This document shows, in pieces, positions 9,385-18,884 of a stretch of DNA of 64,000 nucleotides; positions within the stretch are counted from its first letter, which is position 1; the number at the start of each line of letters is the position of its first letter. This stretch comes from Cupriavidus oxalaticus. GTDB taxonomy: Bacteria > Pseudomonadota > Gammaproteobacteria > Burkholderiales > Burkholderiaceae. The stretch spans positions 558,001 through 622,000 of the forward strand of contig NZ_CP069812.1 of NCBI RefSeq assembly GCF_016894385.1. The letters are read 5' to 3'. The notes beneath the pieces are model-generated. The model was not told where the DNA came from. It did no database searches and was given only the letters and a program-made list of their open reading frames with translations. Both the position numbers and the translations under genes were made by a program.

Positions 9385-9969
9385 TCAGCCTGCGCGCGGC
9401 GGGGCCAGCCGGGACAGCAGCGATTTCAGCGTGGCCTGGTCGCTGTCCGACAGCGCGCTGCCCACATGCGCGTCATGCTCGACCACGGCGCGCGTGGCAG
9501 CGTCCAGCGTCTTGCGGCCCGATGGCGTCAGCACCAGGCTGTAGGCGCGCCGGTCGCCCGCCGCCGGGCGGCGCGCCACCAGTTTCATCTCTTCCAGCGC
9601 ATCGACCAGCAGCACCGCGCCCGAGCGCGCAATGCCCAGGATGTGCGCCAGCTCGGTCAGCTTCAGGTGCGGATTGCGCGAGATGATCACCAGCGCCGAG
9701 AAGCGCGGCGGGGTGATCTGCCATTGCGACAGCGACAGCACGAAATCCTCATAGATGCGGATCTGCGCGCGGCGGATGGCGTAGCCGATCAGGCTGTCGA
9801 GCACGCCATAGTCGACATTCGGCACATGCGGATCGAAGCCGCCGTCGGCCACCGCCGGATCCGGCGCAAGCGGCTCGCGTGGCTTGCGCCGCGCGCTGGC
9901 GGTGTGGGTGCTGCCAGTCTTGCCTGCCGCGGCGGGTGCGTCGGAGGCACCGGATGCGTTTGGAATCAT
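9385..9969 (-). CDS. MarR family transcriptional regulator
   Basis: DNA-binding repressor of 194 residues. After a low-complexity N-terminal tail of about 45 residues comes a winged helix-turn-helix domain: LKLTELAHILGIARSGAVLLVDALEEMKLV as the recognition region and RRPAAGDRRAYSLVLTPSGRK as the wing. Its start overlaps the stop of the binding-protein gene by 4 bp, so it is the last gene of the monooxygenase operon. MarR proteins usually repress their own operon and release DNA on binding an aromatic ligand. The dyad at 12465-12492 in front of the operon is the natural operator candidate. Confidence 0.92.
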   Translation of the reverse strand: MIPNASGASDAPAAAGKTGSTHTASARRKPREPLAPDPAVADGGFDPHVPNVDYGVLDSLIGYAIRRAQIRIYEDFVLSLSQWQITPPRFSALVIISRNPHLKLTELAHILGIARSGAVLLVDALEEMKLVARRPAAGDRRAYSLVLTPSGRKTLDAATRAVVEHDAHVGSALSDSDQATLKSLLSRLAPPRAG

Positions 9970-11117
9970 TGCAGTAGTTTCCAGTTGCCGTTGTCGATCG
10001 TCAGCATAACGCGGCCGCGCTGGTCAAAGCCATAGTGGTCTTGCCCACTGTAATTGAGCACGCCGTGCGACACCACGATGTCCCGCTCGGTCTCCAGCGC
10101 GTGGCGCAGCGCCTGGCGGAAGGCGGGCGTACCCGGCTTGGCGTGCTTCAGCGCCACCGGCACGATCCGCTCCAGCACCAGCCCGGCATCGTAGGCATGG
10201 GCGCCGAACTGCGTGCGCGACTCGGCGCCGTATTGCTTCTCGTAGCGGGTGACGTAGTCGAGCCCCGGCTTGCGCACCGGATCGCCGGCTGGCAACTGCT
10301 CCGGCACGATCACCGGGCCCGCCGGCAGGATCGCGCCATTGACCAGGCGTCCGCCGATGCGGATCAGGTCCTTGGTGGCGGCCCCGTGGGTCTGGTAAAT
10401 GGCGCCGCCGTAGCCGCGCTCGCGCAGCGTGGTGTGCGGCAGCGCCGCACCGGTGCCTGCGCCGGCGATCAGGATGGCGTCGGGTTTGGCGGCGATCAGC
10501 TTGAGGGCCTGCGCGGTCACGCTGGTATCGGCGCGGCCGTAGCGCTCGGTGGCGATCAGGCGCAGGCCGTTGGCCGTCGCCGCGGCGGTGAAATCCTTCA
10601 GCCAGGTTTCGCCATACACGTCGGCAAAGCCGATAAAGCCGACGGTCTTGACGCCCCGGGTCTTGGCGGTGGCGGCGACGGCATTGGCCATCAGCCGCAC
10701 CGGCTGCGCCAGCCGGAAGGTCCAGGCGCCCCGGCCGGGCTTGAGCTCGATCGGCGAAAAGGCGAGCTGGACGGTCTGGCTTTCCTCGGCGACCTCGGCA
10801 ATGGCGATCGACGGCGCGACCGCGGATGAGCCGAGAATGATGTCGACCTTATCCTCGGAGACGAAGCGGCGCGCAACCCTGGCGCCCTGGCTCGGATCGG
10901 AGGCGTCGTCCAGCACGATGTAGCGCACCGCCTCTCCGCCGATCTTCTGCGGCAGGTACGGCATCGAGTTTTTCTGCGGGATGCCGAGCGAAGCGGACGG
11001 GCCCGTGGTCGACAGGCTGACGCCCACGGTGATGTCGGCCAGCGCGGCGGTGGTGCTGAAGGCGAGGGCGGTGGCCAGCGCCAGGCGGGTGAGCCGGGTT
11101 GGTTTCAGGGGCGCCAT
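9966..11117 (-). CDS. ABC transporter substrate-binding protein, branched-chain amino acid type
   Basis: Periplasmic binding protein of 383 residues with a Sec signal peptide (MAPLKPTRLTRLALATALAFSTTAALA). It then has the LivK-like fold: DITVGVSLSTTGPSASLG, YIVLDDASDPSQGARVARRFV and LGSSAVAPSIAIAEVAEE. The real start is the ATG at 11117, preceded by AAGAGGAGAC; the open frame extends further upstream without meaning. No permease or ATPase genes are nearby, so it must use components encoded elsewhere or have a sensing role. It sits between the flavin monooxygenase and marR, which suggests it binds an aromatic substrate. Ligand unknown. Confidence 0.92.
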   Translation of the reverse strand: MAPLKPTRLTRLALATALAFSTTAALADITVGVSLSTTGPSASLGIPQKNSMPYLPQKIGGEAVRYIVLDDASDPSQGARVARRFVSEDKVDIILGSSAVAPSIAIAEVAEESQTVQLAFSPIELKPGRGAWTFRLAQPVRLMANAVAATAKTRGVKTVGFIGFADVYGETWLKDFTAAATANGLRLIATERYGRADTSVTAQALKLIAAKPDAILIAGAGTGAALPHTTLRERGYGGAIYQTHGAATKDLIRIGGRLVNGAILPAGPVIVPEQLPAGDPVRKPGLDYVTRYEKQYGAESRTQFGAHAYDAGLVLERIVPVALKHAKPGTPAFRQALRHALETERDIVVSHGVLNYSGQDHYGFDQRGRVMLTIDNGNWKLLQ

Positions 11118-11164
11118 GTTGTCTCCTCTTGATTTTTTCTGGTTGGATCTGACGGATCGGGACG

Positions 11165-12421
11165 CTATCGCCCGCCGCCCTGCAACGACTGCCGGTCGAA
11201 CCCCGCCAGCTGCTTGTAGCGCAGCGAAATCGCCTCCAGTTCGGCGCGCGGAATCACCTCGCCGATATCGCTGAACCCCTGCGGCGCGCGTTCCTCCGCC
11301 AGCTGCATCACCTGCTCCGGCCCGTTCATGCGGTTGCGCAGCACGATACCGGCAGTGCGCGGCAGGCGCTCCGCCTCGTATTCGCGCAGCGCGTAAGGCG
11401 TGTCTTGCGTGCCCAGCAGGCTGTCGAGCAGGTAGCGCGCGTCCAGGATCGCCTGCGCGCTGCCGTTCGAGCCGATCGGGTACATCGGGTGTGCGGCATC
11501 GCCAAGCAGCGTGACGCGGTCGACGGTCCAGCGCGGCAGCGGGTCCTTGTCGACCATCGGGAATTCGTAGATCGCCCCGGCACCGTCGATCAGCGCGGGG
11601 ATGTCGATCCAGTCCCATTGCCAGCCGGCAAACTGCGCCCGGAACACCGACTTGTCGACCTGCTTGTTCCAGTCGCTACGCGGCGGCGTGTCGGAAACGC
11701 TGTCGGGCACGCGCAACTCGGCGATCCAGTTGACCAGCGCACGACCCTGCCGGCGCAACGGCTCGGAAATGGGATAGGCGACGAACTTCTGGTCCTGGTG
11801 GCCGGCCATGAACATCGAGCGGCCGTCGAGGTAGGGGGGCGCCTCGGTGACCGCGCGCCACAGCATGCGGCGCGAGAAGCGCGGCGCATCGCCGGTGGGG
11901 TAGAAGTGGCGGCGCACCGCGGAATGGATGCCGTCGGCGCCGACCAGCACGTCGGCGCTGGCTTCCACCCCGGCACCATCGCCGCGGCGGCGCAGGACGA
12001 AACGCGCCGGCCCGCGCGCGCCGGTATCGAGCACGGTCTCGAACGCATGCCCGGTGCGGACCGCATCGGCACCCAGCCGCTCGACCACGGTGCGATGCAG
12101 CAACATCTGGAACTCGCCGCGATGGATCGAGAACTGCGGCCAGTCGTAGCCCGCCGCCAGCCCGCGCGGCTCATGCCAGATGCGCTGGCCCAGCTTGTTG
12201 TAGTAGGCGAGCGACGAGGTCTCGATCGCGAGCTCGGCCAGCGCGTCGCGCAGGCCGAGCCCGGACAGGATGCGTACCGCGTGCGGCAGCAGGTTGATGC
12301 CCACGCCCAGCGGGCGCAGCGATTCGCTGGCTTCCCAGACTTCGGCGTCGATGCCGTGGCGGTGGCACAGCAGCGCCAGCGTCAGCCCGCCGATGCCGCC
12401 GCCGGCGATTGCGATCTTCAT
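11165..12421 (-). CDS. FAD-dependent monooxygenase, PhzS/salicylate-hydroxylase-like
   Basis: Single-component flavin hydroxylase of 418 residues. It has the FAD Rossmann motif IAGGGIGGLTLAL at the start, DVLVGADGIHSAVR (the DG motif contacting FAD and NADPH) and VTLLGDAAHPMYPIGSNGSAQAI (the GD motif). The stretches RPLGVGINLLPHAV, SIHRGEFQMLLHR and YEFPMVDKDPLPRW strongly recall the phenazine hydroxylase PhzS and its many relatives. The true substrate is probably another aromatic acid, since no phenazine genes are present. It is the first gene of an operon with the binding protein and marR, and a dyad operator lies just upstream. Confidence 0.9.
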   Translation of the reverse strand: MKIAIAGGGIGGLTLALLCHRHGIDAEVWEASESLRPLGVGINLLPHAVRILSGLGLRDALAELAIETSSLAYYNKLGQRIWHEPRGLAAGYDWPQFSIHRGEFQMLLHRTVVERLGADAVRTGHAFETVLDTGARGPARFVLRRRGDGAGVEASADVLVGADGIHSAVRRHFYPTGDAPRFSRRMLWRAVTEAPPYLDGRSMFMAGHQDQKFVAYPISEPLRRQGRALVNWIAELRVPDSVSDTPPRSDWNKQVDKSVFRAQFAGWQWDWIDIPALIDGAGAIYEFPMVDKDPLPRWTVDRVTLLGDAAHPMYPIGSNGSAQAILDARYLLDSLLGTQDTPYALREYEAERLPRTAGIVLRNRMNGPEQVMQLAEERAPQGFSDIGEVIPRAELEAISLRYKQLAGFDRQSLQGGGR

Positions 12422-12464
12422 GTTGTCTCCCCGCTTGCGGCGCGCAGCGACGCGCCCGGCCTGT

Positions 12465-12492
12465 CGAATTTGTTATGGAGTATAACAATTCG
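12465..12492 (-). promoter_or_regulatory. Dyad operator candidate for the MarR-controlled monooxygenase operon
   Basis: TTGTTAT (12470-12476) and ATAACAA (12482-12488) are perfect 7-bp arms separated by 5 bp. The symmetry extends outward to CGAATT on both sides with one extra base. It lies 44-71 bp upstream of the monooxygenase start. AT-rich dyads of this size are typical MarR-family operators. Confidence 0.65.
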
Positions 12493-12557
12493 CATCCGCA
12501 CGACAAGGTGGGAAAACACCCCGGCGTGGCCTGTCCGGGGTCAGGAAAAACCCGGCC

Positions 12558-13013
12558 TCAGCCGGCCGCAGCGCCGTCCGGCCGGGCGGCAGCGTGTTTC
12601 AGGGATGGCACCGGGAACACGATGTCGTAAAGCCAGTTGTACACCAGCGCGTAGACCATGTAGAAGACGGCCACGGCGATATCCATGACCAGCGCATCGA
12701 GCAGGCTGATGTTCAGGTACCACGCCAGCGCGGGCAGGAACACCACCAGCAGGCCCAGCTCGAACAGGATCGCGTGCAGCACCCGCACCACGACCGACTT
12801 GCGCAGCTGGCCGGTCCAACGCAGCATGGCCTTGTCGAACAGCAGGTTGTACAGGTAGTTCCAGCCCGTCGCGATCAGCGACGCGACCGCGCCGATCAGG
12901 CCCATCTGGTGCAGCTCGTAGCCAAAGGCCCAGCTGGCCAGCGGCGCGAAGATCAGCAGGCCGACGACCTCGAAGCCAACGGCGTGGCGGATCCGGTCCC
13001 GGGTAGTGCGCAT
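12558..13013 (-). CDS. PACE family biocide efflux transporter (AceI-like)
   Basis: Inner-membrane protein of 151 residues with four predicted spans arranged as two tandem bacterial transmembrane pair domains. The conserved Glu in the first helix (HAVGFEVVGLLIFAPLASW) and the repeat of the pattern at RVLHAILFELGLLVVFLPALAW match the PACE family, whose AceI member exports chlorhexidine and short-chain diamines using the proton gradient. The start at 13013 (MRTTRDRIRHA) matches the family and is preceded by CAGGAGAAAACC. It is divergent from a LysR gene 113 bp away, the same arrangement as aceI and its activator aceR in Acinetobacter. Confidence 0.92.
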   Translation of the reverse strand: MRTTRDRIRHAVGFEVVGLLIFAPLASWAFGYELHQMGLIGAVASLIATGWNYLYNLLFDKAMLRWTGQLRKSVVVRVLHAILFELGLLVVFLPALAWYLNISLLDALVMDIAVAVFYMVYALVYNWLYDIVFPVPSLKHAAARPDGAAAG

Positions 13014-13053
13014 GGGTTTTCTCCTGCGATGCAAGAATTCAGACCGGGCCAAG

Positions 13054-13107
13054 TCTATCTGCTTTGCAGGGATTGCCAAGTTGGATACTATCGTCAAAAC
13101 AGATAGA
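13054..13107. promoter_or_regulatory. Inverted repeat in the divergent PACE/LysR promoter region
   Basis: TCTATCTG (13054-13061) and CAGATAGA (13100-13107) form perfect 8-bp arms around a 38-bp centre in the 113-bp intergenic region. The arms flank the probable promoters of both divergent genes. This is a plausible LysR regulator site pair. Confidence 0.55.
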
Positions 13108-13126
13108 TCTTACAAAAGGGCGTCGT

Positions 13127-14029
13127 ATGAGTCTCTCGTTGGACCAACTCCAGGCTTTCGTCGCTGCTGCGGAAGCCGGCTCGTTTTCCGCCGCCGCGCG
13201 CCGGCTCGGCAAGGCCCAGTCAGTGGTCAGCGCCGCCGTGTCGAACCTGGAGATCGACGTCGGCAATGCGCTGTTCGACCGCGCCGGCCGCTATCCCGTG
13301 CTGACCCCGGCCGGCGAGCGGCTGCTGGCGGAAGCGCGCGTGATCCTGGAGCGCTGCGAGCATTTCCGCGGCGTGGCCAAGAGCCTGGGCGAGGGCGTGG
13401 AGACGCGGCTGGTGCTGGCCGTCGACGAGTTGTACCCGGAGGAAACGCTGGGCCAGCTGCTCGAAGCGTTCTCCGGCCGGTTTCCGGCGGTCGAGCTCGA
13501 AGTGCTGTTCCCGCTGATGGAAGACGTGAGCCGGCTGGTGCTGGAGGGCGGCGCCGACCTCGGCATCATGTGGCGGCAGGAAGTGCTGCCGCCCGAGCTG
13601 GGCTTTCATGCGCTGGGCTGGATGCCGATGCAGATCCTGTGCGCGCCCGATCATCCGCTGGCGTCGCAGCGCGTGGACTGGGAAGAGCTGAAGCGCTACC
13701 GCCAGCTGATGGTCGCCACGCGCACCGACAGCGAAGAGAAGATGCGCCTGCGCGTGGCGGCGGATGTGTGGTGGGTGGAGAGCCAGTGGGTCATCGTCGA
13801 GCTGGTCAAGCGCGGGCTGGGCTGGGCGTTCGTGCCGTGGCACGTGGTGGCCAACTCGCCGGCCGCGGCGCAGCTGGTGTCGCCGCCGCTGGCGTTCCAG
13901 CAGCAGGACTGGCCGGTGGCGATGGAACTGGTGTGGCACAAGCAGCGGCCGCTGGGCAAGGCCGCCACCTGGCTGCGCGAGCGCATCTGCGCGCAGCCAT
14001 TGCCGAACGCGCCGCAGCGCGGCGCCTAG
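13127..14029 (+). CDS. LysR family transcriptional regulator (AceR-like position)
   Basis: Regulator of 300 residues. It has an N-terminal winged helix-turn-helix (LDQLQAFVAAAEAGSFSAAARRLGKAQSVVSAAVSNLE) and a C-terminal effector-binding domain of type 2 periplasmic fold (ETRLVLAVDELYPEE onward). The ATG at 13127 fits the usual LysR N-terminus, MSLSLDQLQAF. Divergence from a PACE exporter gene suggests that it activates that gene in response to the exporter's substrate, as AceR does. The 3' end overlaps the convergent outer-membrane channel gene by 4 bp. Confidence 0.93.
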   Translation: MSLSLDQLQAFVAAAEAGSFSAAARRLGKAQSVVSAAVSNLEIDVGNALFDRAGRYPVLTPAGERLLAEARVILERCEHFRGVAKSLGEGVETRLVLAVDELYPEETLGQLLEAFSGRFPAVELEVLFPLMEDVSRLVLEGGADLGIMWRQEVLPPELGFHALGWMPMQILCAPDHPLASQRVDWEELKRYRQLMVATRTDSEEKMRLRVAADVWWVESQWVIVELVKRGLGWAFVPWHVVANSPAAAQLVSPPLAFQQQDWPVAMELVWHKQRPLGKAATWLRERICAQPLPNAPQRGA

Positions 14030-15570
14030 CGCTGGCCGACCGTCGTGGCGGGGGCGGCGGGTGCGGCGCCGGCGGTCGTACCCTCCAGTGGCTGCGGATG
14101 CCAGTTGCCGCCCAGCGCCTTGATCAGCACCACCGCCGCCGTGTACTGGCGTCCGGCGATCGACAGCGCGGTGCGCTCGGCGGTGTAGGCAGCGGTCTGC
14201 GCCGTCAGCACGTCGAGCAGGCCCGCGGTGCCGGCGCGGTAGCGGTTGTTGACCAGCGCCAGCGCCTCGCGCGCGGAGCGCAGCGCGTCGTTCTGCACTA
14301 CCGCCTCTTGCTCCAGCAGCCGCTGCGCGGCGAGGTTGTCCTCGACTTCCTGGAACGCCGACAGCACGGTCTGGCGATAGTTGGCCACGGTCTGGTCATA
14401 GGCGGCCACGGCCTGCGCCTTGGCCGCGCTGCGCAGCCCGCCGTCGAACAGCGTGCCGGCCAGTCCGCCGCCGATCGACCAGATGCGGTCCGGCAGCGAC
14501 ATCCAGCGCGCCAGCGTGCTGGCGGTCAGCCCGCCGCTGGCCGACAGCGACAGCGTCGGGTAGTACGCGGCCTGCGCCACGCCGATCTGCGCGTTGGCCG
14601 ACGCCATGCGACGCTCGGCCGCGCCGATGTCGGGCCGGCGCTCCAGCAATTCCGAAGGCACCGCGGCCGGCACGCGCGGCGGGGCCTTGCCGAATTCGTC
14701 CGCGGCCAGCGACAGCGCCGCGGGCGGCTTGCCGACCAGCACGGCGATGGCGTGCTCGAGCTGCGCGCGCGTGATCTGGATGTCGATCTGCTGCGCCTGC
14801 GCGCTCTTGAGCTGGGTCTCCGACTGCAGCACGTCGGAGCGTTGCGCGGTGCCGGCGGCGTACTGGTTCTGCACCAGCTGCAGCGACTTCTGGTAGTCGG
14901 CCACGGTGCGGTCGAGCAGCGCCTTCTGCGCATCGGCCACACGCAGCAGGAAATAGCTCTGCGCCAGCGTCGCCTGCGTCGACAGCAGCGTCGACGCCAG
15001 GTCGGCCTGGCTTGCCTGCGCGCTGGCTTCGCTGCTTTCCACCTGGCGGCGCACGCGGCCCCACACGTCGATCTCCCACGTCGCACCCAGCGTCAGGCTC
15101 TGCCCGTTGAGCGTATTGCCGCTGGCGCCGCGCGCACGCGACGCACCGGCCTGCGCATCGACGGTCGGGAAGAAGCCGGCGCGGGCCGCCTGCAGCGCGG
15201 CCACGGCCTGGCGGTACTGCGCTTCGGCCGCCTTGATGTTCTGGTTGGAGATCTGCACTTCCGACATCAGCGCATCGAGCTGCGGGTCGCCAAAGACCGT
15301 CCACCAGTCGGCGCGCGCGATGGCATCCTGCGGCTCGGCGGTCTTCCAGTCGCCGCGCCAGGCATTGGCATCGGTCGTGGTGTCGGTGCTCGCATCGGTG
15401 GCTTCCTTGAAGGCTTCCGTCACCGGTGCGTCGGGCCGCTTGTAGTCGGGACCGACCGCGCAGCCGGCCAGCAGCAGCGCGCACGCGAGCGGCAGCGGCA
15501 GGGCATGGGCCAGGAATCGGCCAAACACGGGCTTGAACAAAGGGCTAAACACAGGGCTAAACACAGTCAT
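14026..15570 (-). CDS. RND efflux system outer-membrane lipoprotein, NodT/OprM family
   Basis: TolC-like outer-membrane channel of 514 residues, the exit duct of the RND pump. It has a signal peptide with lipobox (PLACALLLAGC), then AVGPDYKRPDAPV, and two OEP repeats rich in coiled coil (AEAQYRQAVAALQAAR; NRYRAGTAGLLDVLTAQ). The ATG at 15570 is chosen; an in-frame TTG at 15585 would add five residues. The first residues contain a small repeat (FSPVFSPLFKPVFG) encoded by GGGCTAAACACA copies. It is the last gene of the adaptor-permease-permease-channel operon, 17 bp after the second permease. Confidence 0.94.
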   Translation of the reverse strand: MTVFSPVFSPLFKPVFGRFLAHALPLPLACALLLAGCAVGPDYKRPDAPVTEAFKEATDASTDTTTDANAWRGDWKTAEPQDAIARADWWTVFGDPQLDALMSEVQISNQNIKAAEAQYRQAVAALQAARAGFFPTVDAQAGASRARGASGNTLNGQSLTLGATWEIDVWGRVRRQVESSEASAQASQADLASTLLSTQATLAQSYFLLRVADAQKALLDRTVADYQKSLQLVQNQYAAGTAQRSDVLQSETQLKSAQAQQIDIQITRAQLEHAIAVLVGKPPAALSLAADEFGKAPPRVPAAVPSELLERRPDIGAAERRMASANAQIGVAQAAYYPTLSLSASGGLTASTLARWMSLPDRIWSIGGGLAGTLFDGGLRSAAKAQAVAAYDQTVANYRQTVLSAFQEVEDNLAAQRLLEQEAVVQNDALRSAREALALVNNRYRAGTAGLLDVLTAQTAAYTAERTALSIAGRQYTAAVVLIKALGGNWHPQPLEGTTAGAAPAAPATTVGQR

Positions 15571-15587
15571 GTGGAATCTCTGCAAAT

Positions 15588-18500
15588 TCAGACGGCGGCC
15601 GGCTGGTCAGGCGTGCCGCCGCGGCGGCGCCGGCGCCAGGCCTTGACCTTCAGGCGCCAGCGGTCCAGCGTCAGGTAGACCACCGGCGTGGTGTACAGCG
15701 TCAGCAGCTGGCTCACCACCAGGCCGCCGACAATCGAGATGCCCAGCGGCGCGCGCAGCTCGGCACCGTCGCCGCGGCCGATCGCCAGCGGCACCGCGCC
15801 CAGCAGCGCGGCCATGGTCGTCATCAGGATCGGGCGGAAGCGCAGCAGGCAGGCGCGGTAGATGGCATCGCGCGGCGACAGCCCTTCGCGGCGCTCGGCG
15901 TCGATGGCGAAGTCGATCATCATGATCGCGTTCTTCTTCACGATGCCGATCAGCAGGATCACGCCGATCAGCGCGATGATGCTGAAGTCCGTCTTCGACG
16001 CCATCAGCGCCAGCAGTGCACCTACGCCAGCCGAAGGCAGGGTCGACAGGATCGTCAGCGGGTGGACATAGCTTTCATACAGCACGCCCAGCACGATGTA
16101 GATCGTGACCAGCGCGGCCAGGATCAGGACCGGCTGGCTCTTGAGCGAATCCTGGAACGCCTTGGCGCCGCCCTGGAAGTTGGCGCGCAGCGTTTCGGGC
16201 ACGCCGATGCGCGCCATCTCGCGGTTGATCGCATCGGTTGCCTGCGACAGCGAAGTCCCTTGCGCCAGGTTGAACGAGATCGTCGATGCCGCGAACTGGC
16301 CCTGGTGGCTCACGCCCAGCGGCGTGCTGGTCGGGATCACGCGCGCGAACGCGGACAGCGGCACGCGGTTGCCGTTGCCGGTGACGACGTAGATGTCCTT
16401 GAGCGCGTTCGGGCCCTGCAGGTACTCCGGGCTCAGCTCCATCACCACGCGGTACTGGTTGAGCGGATGGTAGATGGTCGACACCAGCCGCTGGCCGAAG
16501 GCGTTGTTCAGCACCGCATCGACCTGCTGCGCGGTCACGCCCAGGCGCGATGCCGCATCGCGGTCGATGATCACGGAGGTCTGCAGGCCCTTGTCGTTGG
16601 TGTCGGTGTCGATGTCCTCCAGCCCCTTCAGGTTGGACAACGCCGCGCGCACCTTGGGCTCCCACGCGCGCAGCACCTCCAGGTCGTCGGACTGCAGCGT
16701 GAACTGGTACTGCGAGCTGCTCTGCCGCCCGCCGACGCGGATGTCCTGCACCGGCTGCAGGAAGAGCCTTGCCCCCGGTTCCTTCGCCAGCTTGTCGCGC
16801 AGCCGCGCAATGATCGCGTCGGCCGATTCCTTGCGCTCCGCCAGCGGCTTGAGCGTGACGAACATCTGCCCGGTATTGCGCTGCGAGCCGCCGGTAAAGC
16901 CGGTCACGTTCTCCACCGCCGGGTCCGACTGCACGATCTTGATAAAGCTGTCGAGCTTGCCGCGCATGGCCTGGAACGAGGTGGCCTGGTCGGCGCGGAT
17001 AAAGCCGATCAGCCGGCCCGTGTCCTGCTGCGGGAAGAAGCCCTTGGGCACGATCACGTACAGGTACACGTTGAGCGCGATGGTGGCGATCAGCACCAGC
17101 CACACCAGCGGGCTCAGCCGCAGCGCGGTGGACAGCGAACGCGCATAGCCATCCTGCAGCCACTGGAACATGCGCTCGGTGGCGCGGAAGAAGCGTCCCT
17201 GCTTCTCCGGTTCCACCGGCCGCAGCATGCGCGCGCACATCATCGGCGTGGTGGTCAGCGACACCACCAGCGACACCAGGATCGCCACCGACAGCGTGAT
17301 CGCAAACTCCTGGAACAGGCGCCCGACGATGCCGCCCATCAACAGCAGCGGAATGAACACGGCAATCAGCGACAGGCTCATCGACAACACCGTGAAGCCC
17401 ACCTCGCGCGCGCCGCGCAGCGCGGCCGCCAGCGGCTTCATGCCCTCCTCGAGATGGCGCGAGATATTCTCCAGCACCACGATGGCATCGTCGACGACGA
17501 AGCCGGTGGCGATCGTCAGCGCCATCAGCGACAGGTTGTTCAGCGAGAACCCGGCCAGGTACATCACCGTGAAAGTGCCGATCAGCGAGACCGGCACCGC
17601 CACGCTGGGGATCAGCGTCGCGCGCACGTTGCGCAGGAAGATGAACACCACCATGATCACCAGCGCCACCGAGATCATCAGCGTGTGCTCGACCTCGCGC
17701 AGCGAAGCGCGGATGGTGGGCGTGCGGTCCATCATCACGTCCATCGAGATCGCCGCCGGGATCATCTTCTGCAGGTTCGGCAGCATCTCGCGCACGCGGT
17801 CGACGGTCTCGATGATGTTGGCGCCGGGCGAGCGGTTCAGCACCAGCAGCACCGACGGCTTGCCGTTGGCCGAGCCGGCGTTGCGGATGTCCTGCACCGA
17901 ATCGACCACGTTGGCCACGTCGCGCAGTCGCACGGGCACCGCGAACGAGTTGGGGCCGCTGGTGGCGCTGGCGCCCCCGGTGGCGCCGCTGGTGATGGTG
18001 GTGGTGCCGCTGCTGGTGGTCAGCGTGGTCACGGTGACGCCGTTGACCACCTTGGTGCTGACGCCGCCGCTGGCGGTCGCATTGGCGGTGCTGGCGATCA
18101 GCGCGCCCGCCGACGCCGACGAGTAGGTGCCCGGCGTGGCGTAGCGGATGATCAGCGGCATGTAGTCTTCCGCCTTCATCATCTGGTCGTTGGCGTAGAC
18201 CTGCCAGTTGTTGCTGGCGTTCTCCAGCGTGCCGAGCGGCCGGTTGGCGTTGGTCGCACTGATGGTGTTGCGCACGTCCTCCAGCGAGATGCCGTAGTTG
18301 TTCAGCGCGGTCGGGTTCAGCTCGACCCGCACCGCCGGCAAGGAGGCGCCGCCGATGGTGACCTGTCCCACGCCTTCCACCTGCGACAGCTTCTGCGCGA
18401 GGATGGTCGAGGCCGCATCGTAGAGCTGCCCGCGCGTCATCGTGGGCGACGTCAGCGCGATGATCATGATCGGCGCGTCGGCGGGGTTGACCTTGCGGTA

Positions 18501-18884
18501 GGTCGGGTTGTTGGGCAGGCTGGTCGGCAGCGTCGCGCGCGAGGCGTTGATCGCCGCCTGCACGTCGCGCGCGGCGCCGTCGATATCGCGCGACAGGTCG
18601 AACTGCAGCGTCACGCGGGTCGAGCCAAGCGAGCTGCTGGAGGTGATTTCCGTCACGCCGGCGATGGTGCCGAGCGCGCGCTCCAGCGGCGTCGCCACGG
18701 TGGCGGCCATCGTTTCCGGGCTGGCGCCAGGGAGCGACGCCGAGACCGAGATGGTGGGGAAATCCACCTGCGGCAGCGGCGACACCGGCAGCAGCCGCAG
18801 CGCCGCCAGCCCGGCCAGCAGGATGCCGAGCGTGAGCAGCGCGGTCGCGACCGGGCGATGGATAAAGGCAGCCGAAAGATTCAT
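15588..18884 (-). CDS. RND multidrug efflux permease, MdtC-like
   Basis: Proton-driven inner-membrane pump of 1098 residues with the HAE1 layout of twelve membrane helices and two large periplasmic loops. Landmarks are [20 protein letters not shown] near the start, the helix-4 proton relay [13 protein letters not shown], and the helix-10/11 region [21 protein letters not shown]. The pairing with a second permease upstream recalls MdtBC, where the pump is a heterotrimer of both. It is about 50-70 residues longer than usual because of a Ser/Thr/Gly/Ala-rich insert at residues about 251-315 in the first periplasmic loop. Its start overlaps the previous stop by 4 bp. Confidence 0.95.
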   Translation of the reverse strand: MNLSAAFIHRPVATALLTLGILLAGLAALRLLPVSPLPQVDFPTISVSASLPGASPETMAATVATPLERALGTIAGVTEITSSSSLGSTRVTLQFDLSRDIDGAARDVQAAINASRATLPTSLPNNPTYRKVNPADAPIMIIALTSPTMTRGQLYDAASTILAQKLSQVEGVGQVTIGGASLPAVRVELNPTALNNYGISLEDVRNTISATNANRPLGTLENASNNWQVYANDQMMKAEDYMPLIIRYATPGTYSSASAGALIASTANATASGGVSTKVVNGVTVTTLTTSSGTTTITSGATGGASATSGPNSFAVPVRLRDVANVVDSVQDIRNAGSANGKPSVLLVLNRSPGANIIETVDRVREMLPNLQKMIPAAISMDVMMDRTPTIRASLREVEHTLMISVALVIMVVFIFLRNVRATLIPSVAVPVSLIGTFTVMYLAGFSLNNLSLMALTIATGFVVDDAIVVLENISRHLEEGMKPLAAALRGAREVGFTVLSMSLSLIAVFIPLLLMGGIVGRLFQEFAITLSVAILVSLVVSLTTTPMMCARMLRPVEPEKQGRFFRATERMFQWLQDGYARSLSTALRLSPLVWLVLIATIALNVYLYVIVPKGFFPQQDTGRLIGFIRADQATSFQAMRGKLDSFIKIVQSDPAVENVTGFTGGSQRNTGQMFVTLKPLAERKESADAIIARLRDKLAKEPGARLFLQPVQDIRVGGRQSSSQYQFTLQSDDLEVLRAWEPKVRAALSNLKGLEDIDTDTNDKGLQTSVIIDRDAASRLGVTAQQVDAVLNNAFGQRLVSTIYHPLNQYRVVMELSPEYLQGPNALKDIYVVTGNGNRVPLSAFARVIPTSTPLGVSHQGQFAASTISFNLAQGTSLSQATDAINREMARIGVPETLRANFQGGAKAFQDSLKSQPVLILAALVTIYIVLGVLYESYVHPLTILSTLPSAGVGALLALMASKTDFSIIALIGVILLIGIVKKNAIMMIDFAIDAERREGLSPRDAIYRACLLRFRPILMTTMAALLGAVPLAIGRGDGAELRAPLGISIVGGLVVSQLLTLYTTPVVYLTLDRWRLKVKAWRRRRRGGTPDQPAAV

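Noticed and set aside
11165..12421. Phenazine biosynthesis gene phzS
   Set aside because: Similarity is clear, but no other phz genes are present, so only a PhzS-like monooxygenase is called.
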